A stretch of 36,495 bases of DNA from Amycolatopsis thailandensis (GTDB lineage Bacteria > Actinomycetota > Actinomycetes > Mycobacteriales > Pseudonocardiaceae). This document shows positions 22,575 to 31,800 of this stretch, piece by piece; the stretch's first letter is position 1; each line of letters opens with the position of its first letter. The translations under genes and the position numbers were made by a program. The stretch spans positions 1 to 36,495 of the forward strand of contig NZ_NMQT01000126.1 in the NCBI RefSeq assembly GCF_002234405.1. Direction: 5' to 3'. The notes under the pieces were generated by a model. It saw nothing but the letters and a program-made list of their open reading frames with translations, searched no databases and was not told the origin of the DNA.

Positions 22575-25500
22575 GTGCGTTTCGGAGTGCTTGGTCCCCT
22601 CGCCGCGTGGACGACAGCGGGCGAGCCCGTCGTCGTGCCCGAGGCGAAGGTCCGGCTCCTGCTCGCCGGGCTGCTGAGCCGGGAGGGCCGGGCGGCGTCG
22701 GTGTCGTCGCTGGCCGACGATCTGTGGGGCGAGCATCCGCCGGGCAATCCGGGCAACACCCTGCAGACCAAGATCTCCCAGCTGCGCCGCGCGCTCGATC
22801 GGGCCGAGCCGGGCGCCCGCGAGATCGTGACGCATCATCCCGCCGGGTACGTCCTCGCCGTCGAACCCGGAGGCCTGGACGTTCACCGGTTCCGCGCGCT
22901 CACCGCCCGCGCCCGTGACACCGTCGACCCGCGAGCTCGCGCCGCCCTGCTGGCGGACGCGCTGGCCTTGTGGCGAGGGCCCGCGTACGCCGGATTCGAG
23001 GACGAACCCTTCGCCGTCGCCGCCGCGCAGCGCCTGGAGGAGGAAAGACTGCTCGCCGAAGAGGAGCGAGCCGAAGCGCGGCTGGCGCTCGGTGAACACG
23101 GCGTCGTCACCGGGGAGCTGGCCGGTCTGGTCTCGCGGCATCCGCTCCGGGAGCGGCTCCGCGGCCTGCTGATGCGTGCGTTGTACGCCGCCGGGCGGCA
23201 CAGTGAAGCGCTCGAAACCTATGCCGAGCTGCGGTCTCGTCTGCGTGACGAGACCGGCCTCGAACCTGGGCCGGATATCGCGGCCCTGCACCAGGCGATC
23301 CTCACCCGGAGCCCGGATCTCGAACCCGTCCGCGCCGCCGAGCCGGTACGCGGGAACCTGCCGGAGTCGCTGACCGAGTTGATCGGCCGTACGACGGCGG
23401 TCAAGGAGGTCGGAGCACTCGTCACCGACGCACGGCTGGTCACCCTCACCGGCCCCGGCGGGGTCGGCAAGACCAGGCTCGCCATCGAGGCCGCGTCGCG
23501 GCTCGCGATGGCCGACGGCACCTGGTTGGTCGAGCTGGCGGGCCTGGACAACGTCGAATGCCCGACGTGCCCGCCCGAAGACCTCGTCGCCGTCGTCCTG
23601 ACAGCCGTGCTGGACCTCCGGGAGGAGGCCACGTCGGCCAAGACGCTGACGCAGTCGCTGGCAGACGCCCTGCGGGACAAGGAGATCCTGCTCGTCCTGG
23701 ACAACTGCGAGCAGGTCGTCGAACCGGTCGCGGCTCTCGTGGAACGGCTTTTGGCGGCGGCTCCTCACCTGAGGGTGCTCGCCACCAGCCAGGAACCGCT
23801 CGGCCTGCCCGGGGAACACGTCTGGGCGGTCCCACCGCTCGCACTGCCCGACGAGACGGATTTCGCCGCCGTCCGCGAATCGAGTGCGGTCAGGCTGTTC
23901 GCCGCACGGGCGGCGGCCGCGGCCCCGGGATTCGCGCTCGACGCGGAGAACGCGGACGTGGTCGCCCGGATCTGCCGGACACTCGACGGGATCCCGCTCG
24001 CGCTCGAACTCGCCGCCACCCGGGTCCGGATACTCGGCGTGCACGAACTCCTCGCCCGTCTCGACGACAGGTTCGGTCTCCTGTCCTCAGGCAGGCGCGG
24101 CGGTCCGCGCCGTCAGCAGACCCTCCGCGCGATGATCGACTGGAGCTGGAGCCTGCTGAGCGAGCCCGAGCGGATCGTGCTGCGCAGGCTCGCCGTCCAC
24201 GCCGAAGGCTGCGGACTCGACTCGGCGGAGGCGGTCTGCGCGGGCGACGGGATCGGCTCCGCCGACGTCCTGGACCTGCTGTCCCGGCTCGTCGACCGAT
24301 CACTCGTGGTCAGTAGGCCGGAAAGGTCCGGCGGTCCGCGGTTCCGGCTGCTGGAATCCGTCTCCGCGTACGCCCTGGAGCACGCCGAGGAGGCAGGCGA
24401 ACTCGAAGACCTGCACCTGCGGCACGCCCGTTTCCACGTCGAGCTGGCCGAGCGCGGCGACGCCGGTCTGCGCGGCAAGGAACAGCGGCGCTGGCTGGAC
24501 AGGCTCGACGCCGAAGGAGCCAATACCCGCCGCGCGCTGGAAACGCTGCTGCGGCAAGGCGAGCATCGGCTCGCGTTGCGGCTGGTGAACGCGACGACCT
24601 GGTTCTGGTTCCTTCGCGGCAGGCTCACCGAGGCCCGGCGCTCGCTGAACCTCGTACTCGCCACGGACATCACCACCGGCGACGAGTACGCGCAGGCTCT
24701 CGGCTGGTGCACCGGCATCGCCGTGCTCGACGGCACCTGCACGGAGGGCGCTTCGGAGGAGGCCATGTGGGGCATCGTCGATCCCGTGGCACGGGCCCGG
24801 ACCCTGTGGTTCCTCGGCTACGCGTGGTCCACGATCGGCGACCTGTGCCGCGCGGAGAAGCTCACGCTCGGCGCGCTGGATGCCGCTCGCGACGCCGGTG
24901 ACGACTGGAGCGCCGCCGCCGCGCTGAGTGACAGGGCGAGTCACTTGATCTCCGGTGGTGATCTCACCGGCGGCGGCCGGATGGCCGCCCAGAGCGCCGC
25001 GATCTTCGACGGGCTTGGCGAGCGCTGGGGCTGGCTCCAGGCGTCGTTCGTCCTCGGCATGCTGGCTTCGATCGCCGGGGACTACGACCACGCGGCCCGT
25101 GTCCATCGCGAGAGCCTTCGCCGCGCGGAGGAGCTCGAGCTGTGGCCGGAGGTCGCCTACAAGCTGTCCTGGCTCGGCCGGACAGCGCTGCTCGTCGGCG
25201 ACTTCGCCGGCGCGGCGGAGTTCCACGAACGGGCCAGGGCGTTGGCCGTCGAGCACAGCTTCAAGCCCGGCGAGGTCTATGCCGAAACCGGGCTGGCGCT
25301 CGGGGAGCGGCGGCAAGGGCGGTTCGAGGACGCGGAGCGGCGTTTGTCGTCCATTCTGGACTGGCACCGCCGGGTGGATTCCGAAGCGGGCAGCACGCTG
25401 ATCCTCGCCGAGCTCGGGTTCATCGCTGAGCAGCGCGGGGACACGGCGAAGGCGAAGCAGCTCCATTCGGACGGCCTGGCGATCGCGCGTCACGGCGGGG

Positions 25501-25763
25501 ATCCTCGCGCGATCGCTCTCGGCCTGGAAGGTCTGGCCGGCGCGCAGGCGGCAGCCGGTGCACATCGCCTGGCGGCCCGGTTGCTGGGCGCGGCCGCGGC
25601 CTCCCGGGAATCGGCGGGCGCTCCCCTGGCGAAGGGCGAACGCGGCGACGTCGACAGGATCACCGGCGGCCTCGTGGAGGCGCTCGGAGAAAACGCATTC
25701 TCCGAAGAGAGCGCGGCAGGAGCGGCGACACCGATCGATCATCTGGTGACCGAGAGTCAATGA
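22575..25763 (+). CDS. AfsR/SARP-type regulator with NB-ARC and TPR domains
   Basis: A 1062-residue regulator. Residues 1-90 form an OmpR-like winged helix (RFGVLGPLAAW, LADDLWGEHPPGN, KISQLRRAL). The bacterial transcriptional activation domain spans about 95-240, ending SRLRDETGLEPGPDIAALHQ. An NTPase follows with Walker A GPGGVGKTRLAIEAA and Walker B ILLVLDNCEQV. The C-terminal half is helical with TPR-like repeats (GDYDHAARVHRESLRRAEEL). It is probably a pathway-specific or global activator that uses ATP/GTP. The GTG at 22575 is preferred because a TAACGT -10 lies 7 bases upstream. A GTG at 22551 would add eight residues. The divergent imine-reductase-like pair is the probable target, through the direct repeats at 22500-22542. 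The ABC transporter downstream is another candidate. Confidence 0.93.
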   Translation: MRFGVLGPLAAWTTAGEPVVVPEAKVRLLLAGLLSREGRAASVSSLADDLWGEHPPGNPGNTLQTKISQLRRALDRAEPGAREIVTHHPAGYVLAVEPGGLDVHRFRALTARARDTVDPRARAALLADALALWRGPAYAGFEDEPFAVAAAQRLEEERLLAEEERAEARLALGEHGVVTGELAGLVSRHPLRERLRGLLMRALYAAGRHSEALETYAELRSRLRDETGLEPGPDIAALHQAILTRSPDLEPVRAAEPVRGNLPESLTELIGRTTAVKEVGALVTDARLVTLTGPGGVGKTRLAIEAASRLAMADGTWLVELAGLDNVECPTCPPEDLVAVVLTAVLDLREEATSAKTLTQSLADALRDKEILLVLDNCEQVVEPVAALVERLLAAAPHLRVLATSQEPLGLPGEHVWAVPPLALPDETDFAAVRESSAVRLFAARAAAAAPGFALDAENADVVARICRTLDGIPLALELAATRVRILGVHELLARLDDRFGLLSSGRRGGPRRQQTLRAMIDWSWSLLSEPERIVLRRLAVHAEGCGLDSAEAVCAGDGIGSADVLDLLSRLVDRSLVVSRPERSGGPRFRLLESVSAYALEHAEEAGELEDLHLRHARFHVELAERGDAGLRGKEQRRWLDRLDAEGANTRRALETLLRQGEHRLALRLVNATTWFWFLRGRLTEARRSLNLVLATDITTGDEYAQALGWCTGIAVLDGTCTEGASEEAMWGIVDPVARARTLWFLGYAWSTIGDLCRAEKLTLGALDAARDAGDDWSAAAALSDRASHLISGGDLTGGGRMAAQSAAIFDGLGERWGWLQASFVLGMLASIAGDYDHAARVHRESLRRAEELELWPEVAYKLSWLGRTALLVGDFAGAAEFHERARALAVEHSFKPGEVYAETGLALGERRQGRFEDAERRLSSILDWHRRVDSEAGSTLILAELGFIAEQRGDTAKAKQLHSDGLAIARHGGDPRAIALGLEGLAGAQAAAGAHRLAARLLGAAAASRESAGAPLAKGERGDVDRITGGLVEALGENAFSEESAAGAATPIDHLVTESQ

Positions 25764-25854
25764 TCGCGCACCCGGGCCACCACAATGGACCATCCCTTAC
25801 TTCACGTCGGCAACAAACAGTGATTTCTTTCTGTCCCCGAGCCGCCTTGACCGG

Positions 25855-25860
25855 TAGCGT
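25855..25860 (+). promoter_or_regulatory. Possible -10 box of the ABC transporter operon
   Basis: TAGCGT lies 8 bases before the ATG at 25869. No ribosome-binding site precedes that ATG, so a leaderless start is likely. The 105-base gap after the regulator holds no hairpin. Confidence 0.4.
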
Positions 25861-25868
25861 GCGTATCC

Positions 25869-28490
25869 ATGCGGGTGAGGTGGGGGGCTCCCGGCGGGCC
25901 CAGGGTGACAATGCCGTGGCGAGCGGCTCCGCGGGCGGCTTTGAGCAGCCCTTTGACTTTGATCATCGCCGCGGTGACGGCGTTGCTGGCCTGTTTCCTC
26001 GGCACCGCCGCCGTCCTCCAGGCCTCGGCCGCGGGTGGCGCGGCCGTCAAGTACCAGTCCGGCCTCGCGTGCCCGGACTACTACGGACCGATCTTCAGCA
26101 AGGACAACGTCCCGGCCGCGGTCGCTCCGCAGGTCATCGACTCGGTCCGCAGGAACGCTCCGGCGCACGGTTTCGCCCAGCCGGTCACCTCCCGCTACAC
26201 GCCTTATCTCTTGGGCACCGAGTTCAACGGCGATCCCAACTACAAGGTCACCATCGCCCATCGAGACCAGGCGGTTCAAGGCCACCTCGACCTCGTGGAC
26301 GGGACAGCCGCCGCCGGCGGGCTTCTGCTGGGCACCGTCGTGGCCAAGGCGGAGGGAATCAAGACCGGGGCGGTCCCGAAGCTTCAAGGCGCTCCGTTCC
26401 CTCCGGTGACCGGGCTGTACCGCGACCTCTCCGACCCGGCGCCGCGCTGGTGGTGCTCGCAGCAGCGGAACGCCGTCGTCAGCAGGCTCGCCAACGACCC
26501 ACTCGACTCGGTCATGTTCGCCACGGACGGGAAGACGTTCGACGACGCGATCCGCACCTTGGGCGTCCCGGCGATCGCCACGCTGCACATGTCTTTCTAC
26601 GAGACTCCGCCCAAGACCATCAGCGAGGCCGAGGACCTGCTGGAGCGGTCGAAGGCGCTCATCGCGGATGTCAAGGCCGATCTCGGTGCCCGAGGTCTCG
26701 GTGACGCGGTCGTCGGGTCGCTGCCGTTCGAACGTTCGGTGGAGATCAGCAACCAGGCCGAATCGAACGTCCTGATCTCGATCCTGCCGCTCGCGGCGAT
26801 CAGCATCCTGGTCGGCTGCGCCGGGATCGGCACGGTCGCCTTGCAGTGGTACCAGCGACGGCACCCGCAGCTGAGGCTGTTGTCCGCCCGTGGCAGCGGA
26901 CCGGGAGCGCTGGGGCTGCTCGCCGTGGCCGAACTCGGGCTGCCCATCGTCGTCGGCGGTGCGGCGGGCGCGGCACTCGCCCGGCTGTTGCTGGGGGTCT
27001 ACGGTCCACCAGGCGAACTGGGCGACGGGGCATTGCTGACGGGATCGCTCGTCGCGGCCGTGATCCTGCTCGTTTCACTCGGCCTGCTGGCCGGGGTGAT
27101 CGCCTTCCGCACCCACCGCGAGTTCGAACTCGGCAGGGTCAGGTCCGGACGGCGCAAGGGCGTGAAGCTCCTGGCGATCTTCCCGTGGGAACTGGTGACC
27201 GCCGGTGTCGCCCTGCTCGGCTGGACCCGGCTCGTCGACTACGGCAAGGGATCCCGGCTCGGCAACCCGCTCCCCCAGGTCGACCCGCTCGCGCTCACCT
27301 ATCCGGTGTTCGTCGTGCTCACCGTCGGCCTCCTCGCCGCACGGCTGGCCTGGCTCGGGTTGCTCGCCTCGCATCGTGCGCGGCTGTGGTCCCGGCCGGC
27401 GCTGCAACTGGCGATCCGGCGGCTGGCCAGCGCCCGCGCACCGGTCACCGGGGTGCTCGTGATCGGCACGCTGGCCATCGGGACCCTGGCGACCGGCATC
27501 GGCATCGCCCGCGGCCAGGAAGAGGCCCTGCAGACGAAGTCGGCCATCTTCGTCGGCGCCGAGACCCGGGTCGACACCGAAAGCGTCGTCGGTACCGGGA
27601 AGGTCGCGCTTCCCAGCGGCATCACCGGCAACACCACGATCGTCGGCGAGCTGACCGGCACCGGCAACGTCGTGCTGGTCGTGGATCCGCGGACCTTCCG
27701 GCGCGGCGCCACGCTCGCCCGGCTCGACGCCGCCGAAGTCGACCGGCTGCTCGGCAGCCTGTCGAGCCCTGGCCCCGGTATCCCGGCGATCCGGATCGGG
27801 ACCGACGCCAACCAGAAACCCGCACTGGCCGCCGGACTCCCCGAGGCCAGGACGATCGGCGAGATGCCGATGTTCCCCATCATCGGTACCAAGGCCGGGT
27901 ATGTGATCTCGCGGGAATCGCTCAGCGCCGCGCAGCTGAACGCCGTTCCGAAATGGAGCTTGCTGTCCGGCTCGTCGATGACGCAGGTGACCGAGGCGCT
28001 GACGTCGGTGGGAGTGGCCACCGCCGTCAACCGCGTCACCCGTGAGTCCGCGCTCGACGCGCTTCCGTTCTACGTCGTGTCCTGGACCTTCTCGTTCATG
28101 GCGCTGCTCGGCGCCGTGCTCGGCGTGGTGGCGGTGCTGTCGCTGCTGGTCGCGGTCGAGGTCCGCCGGCGGCAGAACGCGCTGGCGGGCGCGTTGGTGC
28201 TGCGGATGGGGATGCGGCCGCGGGCGCTGCTGGCGAGCCATCTGATGGAACTGGGCACGCTTAGCGGGCTCGCGGTGGTCATCGGCGTCGTCTGCGGGAT
28301 CTCGGTCGCGGGCCTGTCCGTGCCGCGCTTCGATCCGGCGACGTTCCTGGCGCCGCGGTCGGCGTTGCCGAACCCGACCCCGCTGGCCCTGACCGTCCTG
28401 GCCGTCGGCGTGCTCGTCGTGGCGCTGGCAGGCTGGATCGCGATGCGCTCGGTGCGCACCGCCCGAACCGCGGAGTTGATCCGTGCCTGA
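25869..28490 (+). CDS. FtsX-type ABC transporter permease
   Basis: An 873-residue permease. A first membrane helix (about residues 25-50) precedes a large extracellular domain (about 55-290, with Cys68 and Cys196 that could pair). About three helices follow, then further helices near 430-480, a second external segment (about 545-735), and a final FtsX core with a MacB-like set of helices at 735-870. This duplicated FtsX layout is common in actinobacterial lipid, peptide or antibiotic exporters, where the external domains extract substrate from the membrane. The ATG at 25869 is chosen by the nearby -10 box. An ATG at 25911 is also possible. It overlaps the first ATPase gene (GTGCCTGA), so the three ABC genes are coupled. 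The substrate is unknown. Confidence 0.88.
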   Translation: MRVRWGAPGGPRVTMPWRAAPRAALSSPLTLIIAAVTALLACFLGTAAVLQASAAGGAAVKYQSGLACPDYYGPIFSKDNVPAAVAPQVIDSVRRNAPAHGFAQPVTSRYTPYLLGTEFNGDPNYKVTIAHRDQAVQGHLDLVDGTAAAGGLLLGTVVAKAEGIKTGAVPKLQGAPFPPVTGLYRDLSDPAPRWWCSQQRNAVVSRLANDPLDSVMFATDGKTFDDAIRTLGVPAIATLHMSFYETPPKTISEAEDLLERSKALIADVKADLGARGLGDAVVGSLPFERSVEISNQAESNVLISILPLAAISILVGCAGIGTVALQWYQRRHPQLRLLSARGSGPGALGLLAVAELGLPIVVGGAAGAALARLLLGVYGPPGELGDGALLTGSLVAAVILLVSLGLLAGVIAFRTHREFELGRVRSGRRKGVKLLAIFPWELVTAGVALLGWTRLVDYGKGSRLGNPLPQVDPLALTYPVFVVLTVGLLAARLAWLGLLASHRARLWSRPALQLAIRRLASARAPVTGVLVIGTLAIGTLATGIGIARGQEEALQTKSAIFVGAETRVDTESVVGTGKVALPSGITGNTTIVGELTGTGNVVLVVDPRTFRRGATLARLDAAEVDRLLGSLSSPGPGIPAIRIGTDANQKPALAAGLPEARTIGEMPMFPIIGTKAGYVISRESLSAAQLNAVPKWSLLSGSSMTQVTEALTSVGVATAVNRVTRESALDALPFYVVSWTFSFMALLGAVLGVVAVLSLLVAVEVRRRQNALAGALVLRMGMRPRALLASHLMELGTLSGLAVVIGVVCGISVAGLSVPRFDPATFLAPRSALPNPTPLALTVLAVGVLVVALAGWIAMRSVRTARTAELIRA

Positions 28491-29175
28491 GAAACCCATC
28501 TTCCGGCTGCGCGGGATCGGCGTCGACTACCAGACACCGGCGGGCACGGTCACCGGTGTCGACGACGTCACCATCGACATCCCCGCGCGCGGGATCACCG
28601 TGCTGGCGGGGCCGTCGGGTTCCGGAAAGTCCACCCTGCTGCGGACACTCGGCCTGTTCGAGCAACCCGTCCGGGGCACGATCTCCTTCCAGGGAACCGA
28701 AACCGGCACGCTGCGGCATCGCGACCGGCGGGCGCTGCGGCGGAACCACCTCGGACTGGTGTTCCAGAACCCGACCGATAATCTGCTCGGGTACCTGAGC
28801 GTCGCCGACAACCTCCGCGCGGCGGCGGAGTCGGCCGGGACGGAATGCCTGCCCGACGACATCCTCGACCAGCTCGGGCTCGGCGGGACCGGGGCCTGGA
28901 AGATCTCCGCGCTGTCGGGCGGGCAGCAGCAGCGTCTCGCGTTCGGCTGCACCCTGGCGCGGCGCTCGACCGTCGTCCTCGCCGACGAGCCGACGTCCCA
29001 GCTGGACGAAGGTTCGGCCGACCGGGTGCTCGACACCCTGAGGTACTTGGCGGGTCAGGATTTCGCCGTCATCGTCGCCTCGCACGACGATCGGCTCATC
29101 GAACTCGGGACCCGGGTCGCGCGGATGCACAAGGGCAGGCTCGAAAAGGTCGAAGAACGGGAGGTCGTGCCGTGA
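28483..29175 (+). CDS. ABC transporter ATP-binding protein, LolD/MacB type
   Basis: A 230-residue ATPase. Walker A is AGPSGSGKSTLL, Q-loop LVFQNP, signature LSGGQQQR, Walker B VVLADEP, and the H-loop His is in VASHDD. All catalytic residues are present. GTG start at 28483, overlapping the permease stop. Its own stop overlaps the second ATPase (TGATG at 29173-29177). It supplies energy for the FtsX permease. Confidence 0.95.
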   Translation: MPEKPIFRLRGIGVDYQTPAGTVTGVDDVTIDIPARGITVLAGPSGSGKSTLLRTLGLFEQPVRGTISFQGTETGTLRHRDRRALRRNHLGLVFQNPTDNLLGYLSVADNLRAAAESAGTECLPDDILDQLGLGGTGAWKISALSGGQQQRLAFGCTLARRSTVVLADEPTSQLDEGSADRVLDTLRYLAGQDFAVIVASHDDRLIELGTRVARMHKGRLEKVEEREVVP

Positions 29176-29837
29176 TGGCGGAACCCGCCCTCGAAGCCGT
29201 CGGGTTGCGCCGCCGGTTCCCCCATCCCAGCGGGGACGTCGAAGTCCTGCGCGGGCTCGAACTGAGCGTGGCCGCGGGCGAACTGGTCACCGTGTCCGGT
29301 CGGTCCGGTTCCGGCAAGAGCGCGCTGCTGGCCCTGCTGTGCGGTTTCGACTCGCCCGATTCCGGCAGTGTCCTGCTGGACGGCGTCCCGATAGCGGGCG
29401 CGCCGGCGTGGCACACCTGCGCGGTCCTGCCGCAGGCGCTGGGTCTCGCGAACGAGCTGACGATCGCGGAGAACGTGGCGCTTCCGTTGCGCCTGCGGTC
29501 CGACGTGCCCAAGCCCAGTGCGAAGGCCATCCAGGCGCGGGTTTCGGAACTGCTGGAGGAACTCGGCATCGGCGACCTCGGCGACCGCTATCCGCTCGAA
29601 GTCTCGTTCGGGCAGCAGCAGCGGGTCGCGCTCGCCAGGGCGGTCAGCGGGCGGCCCCGGGTCCTGCTCACCGACGAGCCGACGGCGCATCTGGATGCCG
29701 GGAGCACGCCGCGGGTGCTCCGGCTGCTGCGGCGCTGTGCCGAGGAGGGCGCCGCGGTCATCGTGGCTACGCACGACGATGAGGTGCACCGGATCGCGGA
29801 CCGGCGGGTACGGCTGCTGGACGGCGTTCTCTCGTAG
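29175..29837 (+). CDS. ABC transporter ATP-binding protein, variant signature
   Basis: A 220-residue ATPase. Walker A is SGRSGSGKSALLALL, Q-loop VLPQAL, Walker B VLLTDEPTAH, and the H-loop His is in VATHDD. The signature reads VSFGQQQR in place of LSGGQ, so Gly is replaced by Phe at a key position. That ATP site may be weaker, as in other heterodimeric ABC ATPases with one degenerate site. The two ATPases probably pair on the duplicated permease. ATG at 29175 (a GTG one codon earlier is possible). The gene ends the operon and is followed by a strong hairpin. Confidence 0.93.
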   Translation: MAEPALEAVGLRRRFPHPSGDVEVLRGLELSVAAGELVTVSGRSGSGKSALLALLCGFDSPDSGSVLLDGVPIAGAPAWHTCAVLPQALGLANELTIAENVALPLRLRSDVPKPSAKAIQARVSELLEELGIGDLGDRYPLEVSFGQQQRVALARAVSGRPRVLLTDEPTAHLDAGSTPRVLRLLRRCAEEGAAVIVATHDDEVHRIADRRVRLLDGVLS

Positions 29838-29850
29838 CGCCTCCCTGGAT

Positions 29851-29903
29851 GTCATGAAGGGTCCCCTTAGGACAAATTTCGTCTTAAGGGGACCCTTCAT
29901 GAC
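29851..29903. terminator. Long hairpin between convergent genes, GAAGGGTCCCC type
   Basis: GTCATGAAGGGTCCCCTTAG continues through GAC to 29873 and pairs with 29881-29903 (23 bp, one non-Watson-Crick pair) around AAATTTC. It starts 13 bases after the ATPase stop and ends 17 bases before the tannase stop, so it can serve both convergent genes. Confidence 0.78.
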
Positions 29904-29920
29904 ACTTACGTAGCCGGAAC

Positions 29921-31561
29921 TCAGGGAGCGACAGGGCCGGACTTGCCGTACAGGTCGTTCCCCGCCCAGTTCACGAGATCGTGCGAAGGCCGCGAAGGCG
30001 CAACAGGCACGAAGTTCGCGGCGTCGTCGATGCTTCCGGTGCCGTCGTACTTGGCCTGAAGCGGGTACGGGAACACCGGCCGGGTGCGGAAGACCTTGCC
30101 GTCGGCGTCGCGGCCGGTGGCGATCGTGCGGTCCGGCGCGGTACCGCGCTCGACCCAGGAGACCAGTTCCTTCAGCGGGTCGTACTCGGTCAGCTTGTCG
30201 CCGGTCGCGCAGTGGTACAAGCCCGGCACCATGAACAGCCGCGCCCAGTCCTGCGTCGCGGCGAGGCCGCCGTTGGCGCGGGTGAGCCGCTGGTAGTAGT
30301 CGAGGGTGCCCGCGGCGGGGATCGCCTGGTCCGCCCAGCCGTGCCAGATCACGAGTTTCCCGCCCGCACGCCGGAATTCGCGCAGATCCGTCGACATCGC
30401 GTTGGAGCGGATGCCCTCCGGGGTCAGCCGGTCGAATTCCCGTGCGGTGAAAGCGAACTTCTCGACAGACGAATGCGGTGTCCCGATCGGGTACGCCATG
30501 TACTTCAGGTAGTTGTCGGCGAGCCCGTACGCGGCGGCGCCTCCGAACTCCGGCGCCGGGATGGTCCAGCCGTACCAGGACAGCTCGGAGCCGACGGTCT
30601 GGCCGCCGGGGTAGAGCTTGCGGCCGCGTTCGTCGGTCGGCGGGGCGTAGATCTTCTTGGTGGCCACGACCTGTGCCGGGGTGAGACAGCCGGCGTTGTC
30701 GGTGCCCGCCGGGCAGGCGATCGTGGCCGGGTCGAAGCGGCAGGTGCGCGGGTCGTCGATGGCGCCGTCGCCGAGTCCGTCGACGTTGTCGCAAGAGGAC
30801 AGTGCGGCGGCGTGCAAGGCCGGGAGCTTGTCACCGGTCAGGATCGGCTTGCCGTCGGCGCCGGTGTTCACCTTGGCGAGCCAGGTCTGGTAGACGCCGA
30901 TCAGCGGGCCCCAGTATCCGGCGGGTGCCCCGGCGACGATGCCGTCGAAGTCGTGCGGATAGCGCTGCGCCAGCAGGAGTGCTTCGCGTCCGCCGTCGGA
31001 ACAGCCGCTGAAGTAGGAATTCCGCGGCGGAGCGCCGTAGAACGCGGTGATCAGCCGCTTGGACGCCTTCGAGACCACGTGCGGTGCCCGGAAGGCGAAG
31101 TCGTCGCGGGCGGCCTGGTCGTTCTCGGCCCACTTGCCGTCGTCGAAGACGTTCGGTGTCGTGCCGACGTGGCCGTCGTCGGTGGCCGCGACCGCGACGT
31201 CGCCACCGTGCGGCAGGCCGCAGTCGGCGAACGGCGGAGTCGCGACGCTGCCGCAGAACCCGCCGCAGCCGAACTGGAGATAGCGGCCGGCGTAGGTCTT
31301 GGTCGGCAGCCGCAGCTGGAACTTCACCGCGGGTTCGACGTGACCGCGGACGTCGCAGTTCTCCGGTTCCGTCGCCGTCGCCGGCACCACCGTCGCGGTC
31401 TCGACGTGCGTGACCGCGCCGGGAAGGTCGTAGGTCCGCACCAGGTCGGCGCAGGTGCGCACCGGGCGGAAGGTCGTTTCGCCGGCGGTGGCCGCCGGAG
31501 CCGTGAGTATCGAGCCTGCCGTGATGAGCGCCGCCACGCCGAGCATGGACAACCGCCGCAT
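29921..31561 (-). CDS. Secreted tannase/feruloyl-esterase family hydrolase
   Basis: A 546-residue enzyme of the tannase and feruloyl esterase family. Residues 1-27 are a Sec signal peptide (LGVAALITAGSILTAPAATA). The catalytic triad is Ser188 in GCSDGG, Asp411 in HGWADQA and His450 in LYHCATG. Cys187 next to the Ser and Cys451 next to the His match the CS-D-HC arrangement of this family, in which a disulfide holds Ser and His together. It probably cleaves aromatic esters such as gallate or ferulate from plant polymers outside the cell. ATG at 31561 after a G-rich ribosome-binding site. The open frame upstream is not signal-like and is rejected. It is divergent from the GH92 gene. Confidence 0.92.
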   Translation of the reverse strand: MRRLSMLGVAALITAGSILTAPAATAGETTFRPVRTCADLVRTYDLPGAVTHVETATVVPATATEPENCDVRGHVEPAVKFQLRLPTKTYAGRYLQFGCGGFCGSVATPPFADCGLPHGGDVAVAATDDGHVGTTPNVFDDGKWAENDQAARDDFAFRAPHVVSKASKRLITAFYGAPPRNSYFSGCSDGGREALLLAQRYPHDFDGIVAGAPAGYWGPLIGVYQTWLAKVNTGADGKPILTGDKLPALHAAALSSCDNVDGLGDGAIDDPRTCRFDPATIACPAGTDNAGCLTPAQVVATKKIYAPPTDERGRKLYPGGQTVGSELSWYGWTIPAPEFGGAAAYGLADNYLKYMAYPIGTPHSSVEKFAFTAREFDRLTPEGIRSNAMSTDLREFRRAGGKLVIWHGWADQAIPAAGTLDYYQRLTRANGGLAATQDWARLFMVPGLYHCATGDKLTEYDPLKELVSWVERGTAPDRTIATGRDADGKVFRTRPVFPYPLQAKYDGTGSIDDAANFVPVAPSRPSHDLVNWAGNDLYGKSGPVAP

Positions 31562-31700
31562 TTCCCCACCCCAGTTCCCCGGATCGCTCTTGGTTTGCTC
31601 ATTCACCCTGGCCCGGCCTCTGTGCGTTGTCCACCGTGTTTCGGCACGGCTCGCAGGGGCATCCGGGTTGTCCAGTTCGGGCCAGGTTTGTCCGAGTGTC

Positions 31701-31715
31701 TTGACATCGATGTCA
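31701..31715. promoter_or_regulatory. Palindrome over a TTGACA box, tannase/GH92 divergent region
   Basis: TTGACA (31701-31706) fits a -35 box for the mannosidase gene. It overlaps the perfect 14-bp palindrome TGACATCGATGTCA (31702-31715), which would be a good operator for a dimeric repressor. No such regulator gene is adjacent. Confidence 0.5.
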
Positions 31716-31732
31716 CACCCGAGTTTTTCTCT

Positions 31733-31769
31733 CTGGGCGCCACCGGTCCCCTGCCTGTGCGGCGCCCAG
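31733..31769 (+). promoter_or_regulatory. Stem-loop in the leader of the GH92 gene
   Basis: CTGGGCGCC (31733-31741) pairs perfectly with GGCGCCCAG (31761-31769) around a 19-base loop, 31 bases before the chosen start codon. It could stabilise the mRNA or attenuate expression. No anti-terminator partner was seen. Confidence 0.4.
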
Positions 31770-31800
31770 CATGCCCCCGCGAGAAAGCATTGGTGCAACG

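Noticed and set aside
20733..24044. Very long minus-strand frame opposite the AfsR-type gene joined to the imine-reductase-like gene
   Set aside because: Only the part from 20733 to 21593 has conserved motifs. The rest is the high-GC shadow of the regulator and of the second reductase gene.
29921..31798. N-terminal extension of the tannase-like protein beyond 31561
   Set aside because: The extension would precede a clear signal peptide and overlaps the divergent promoter region. The ATG at 31561 has a ribosome-binding site.
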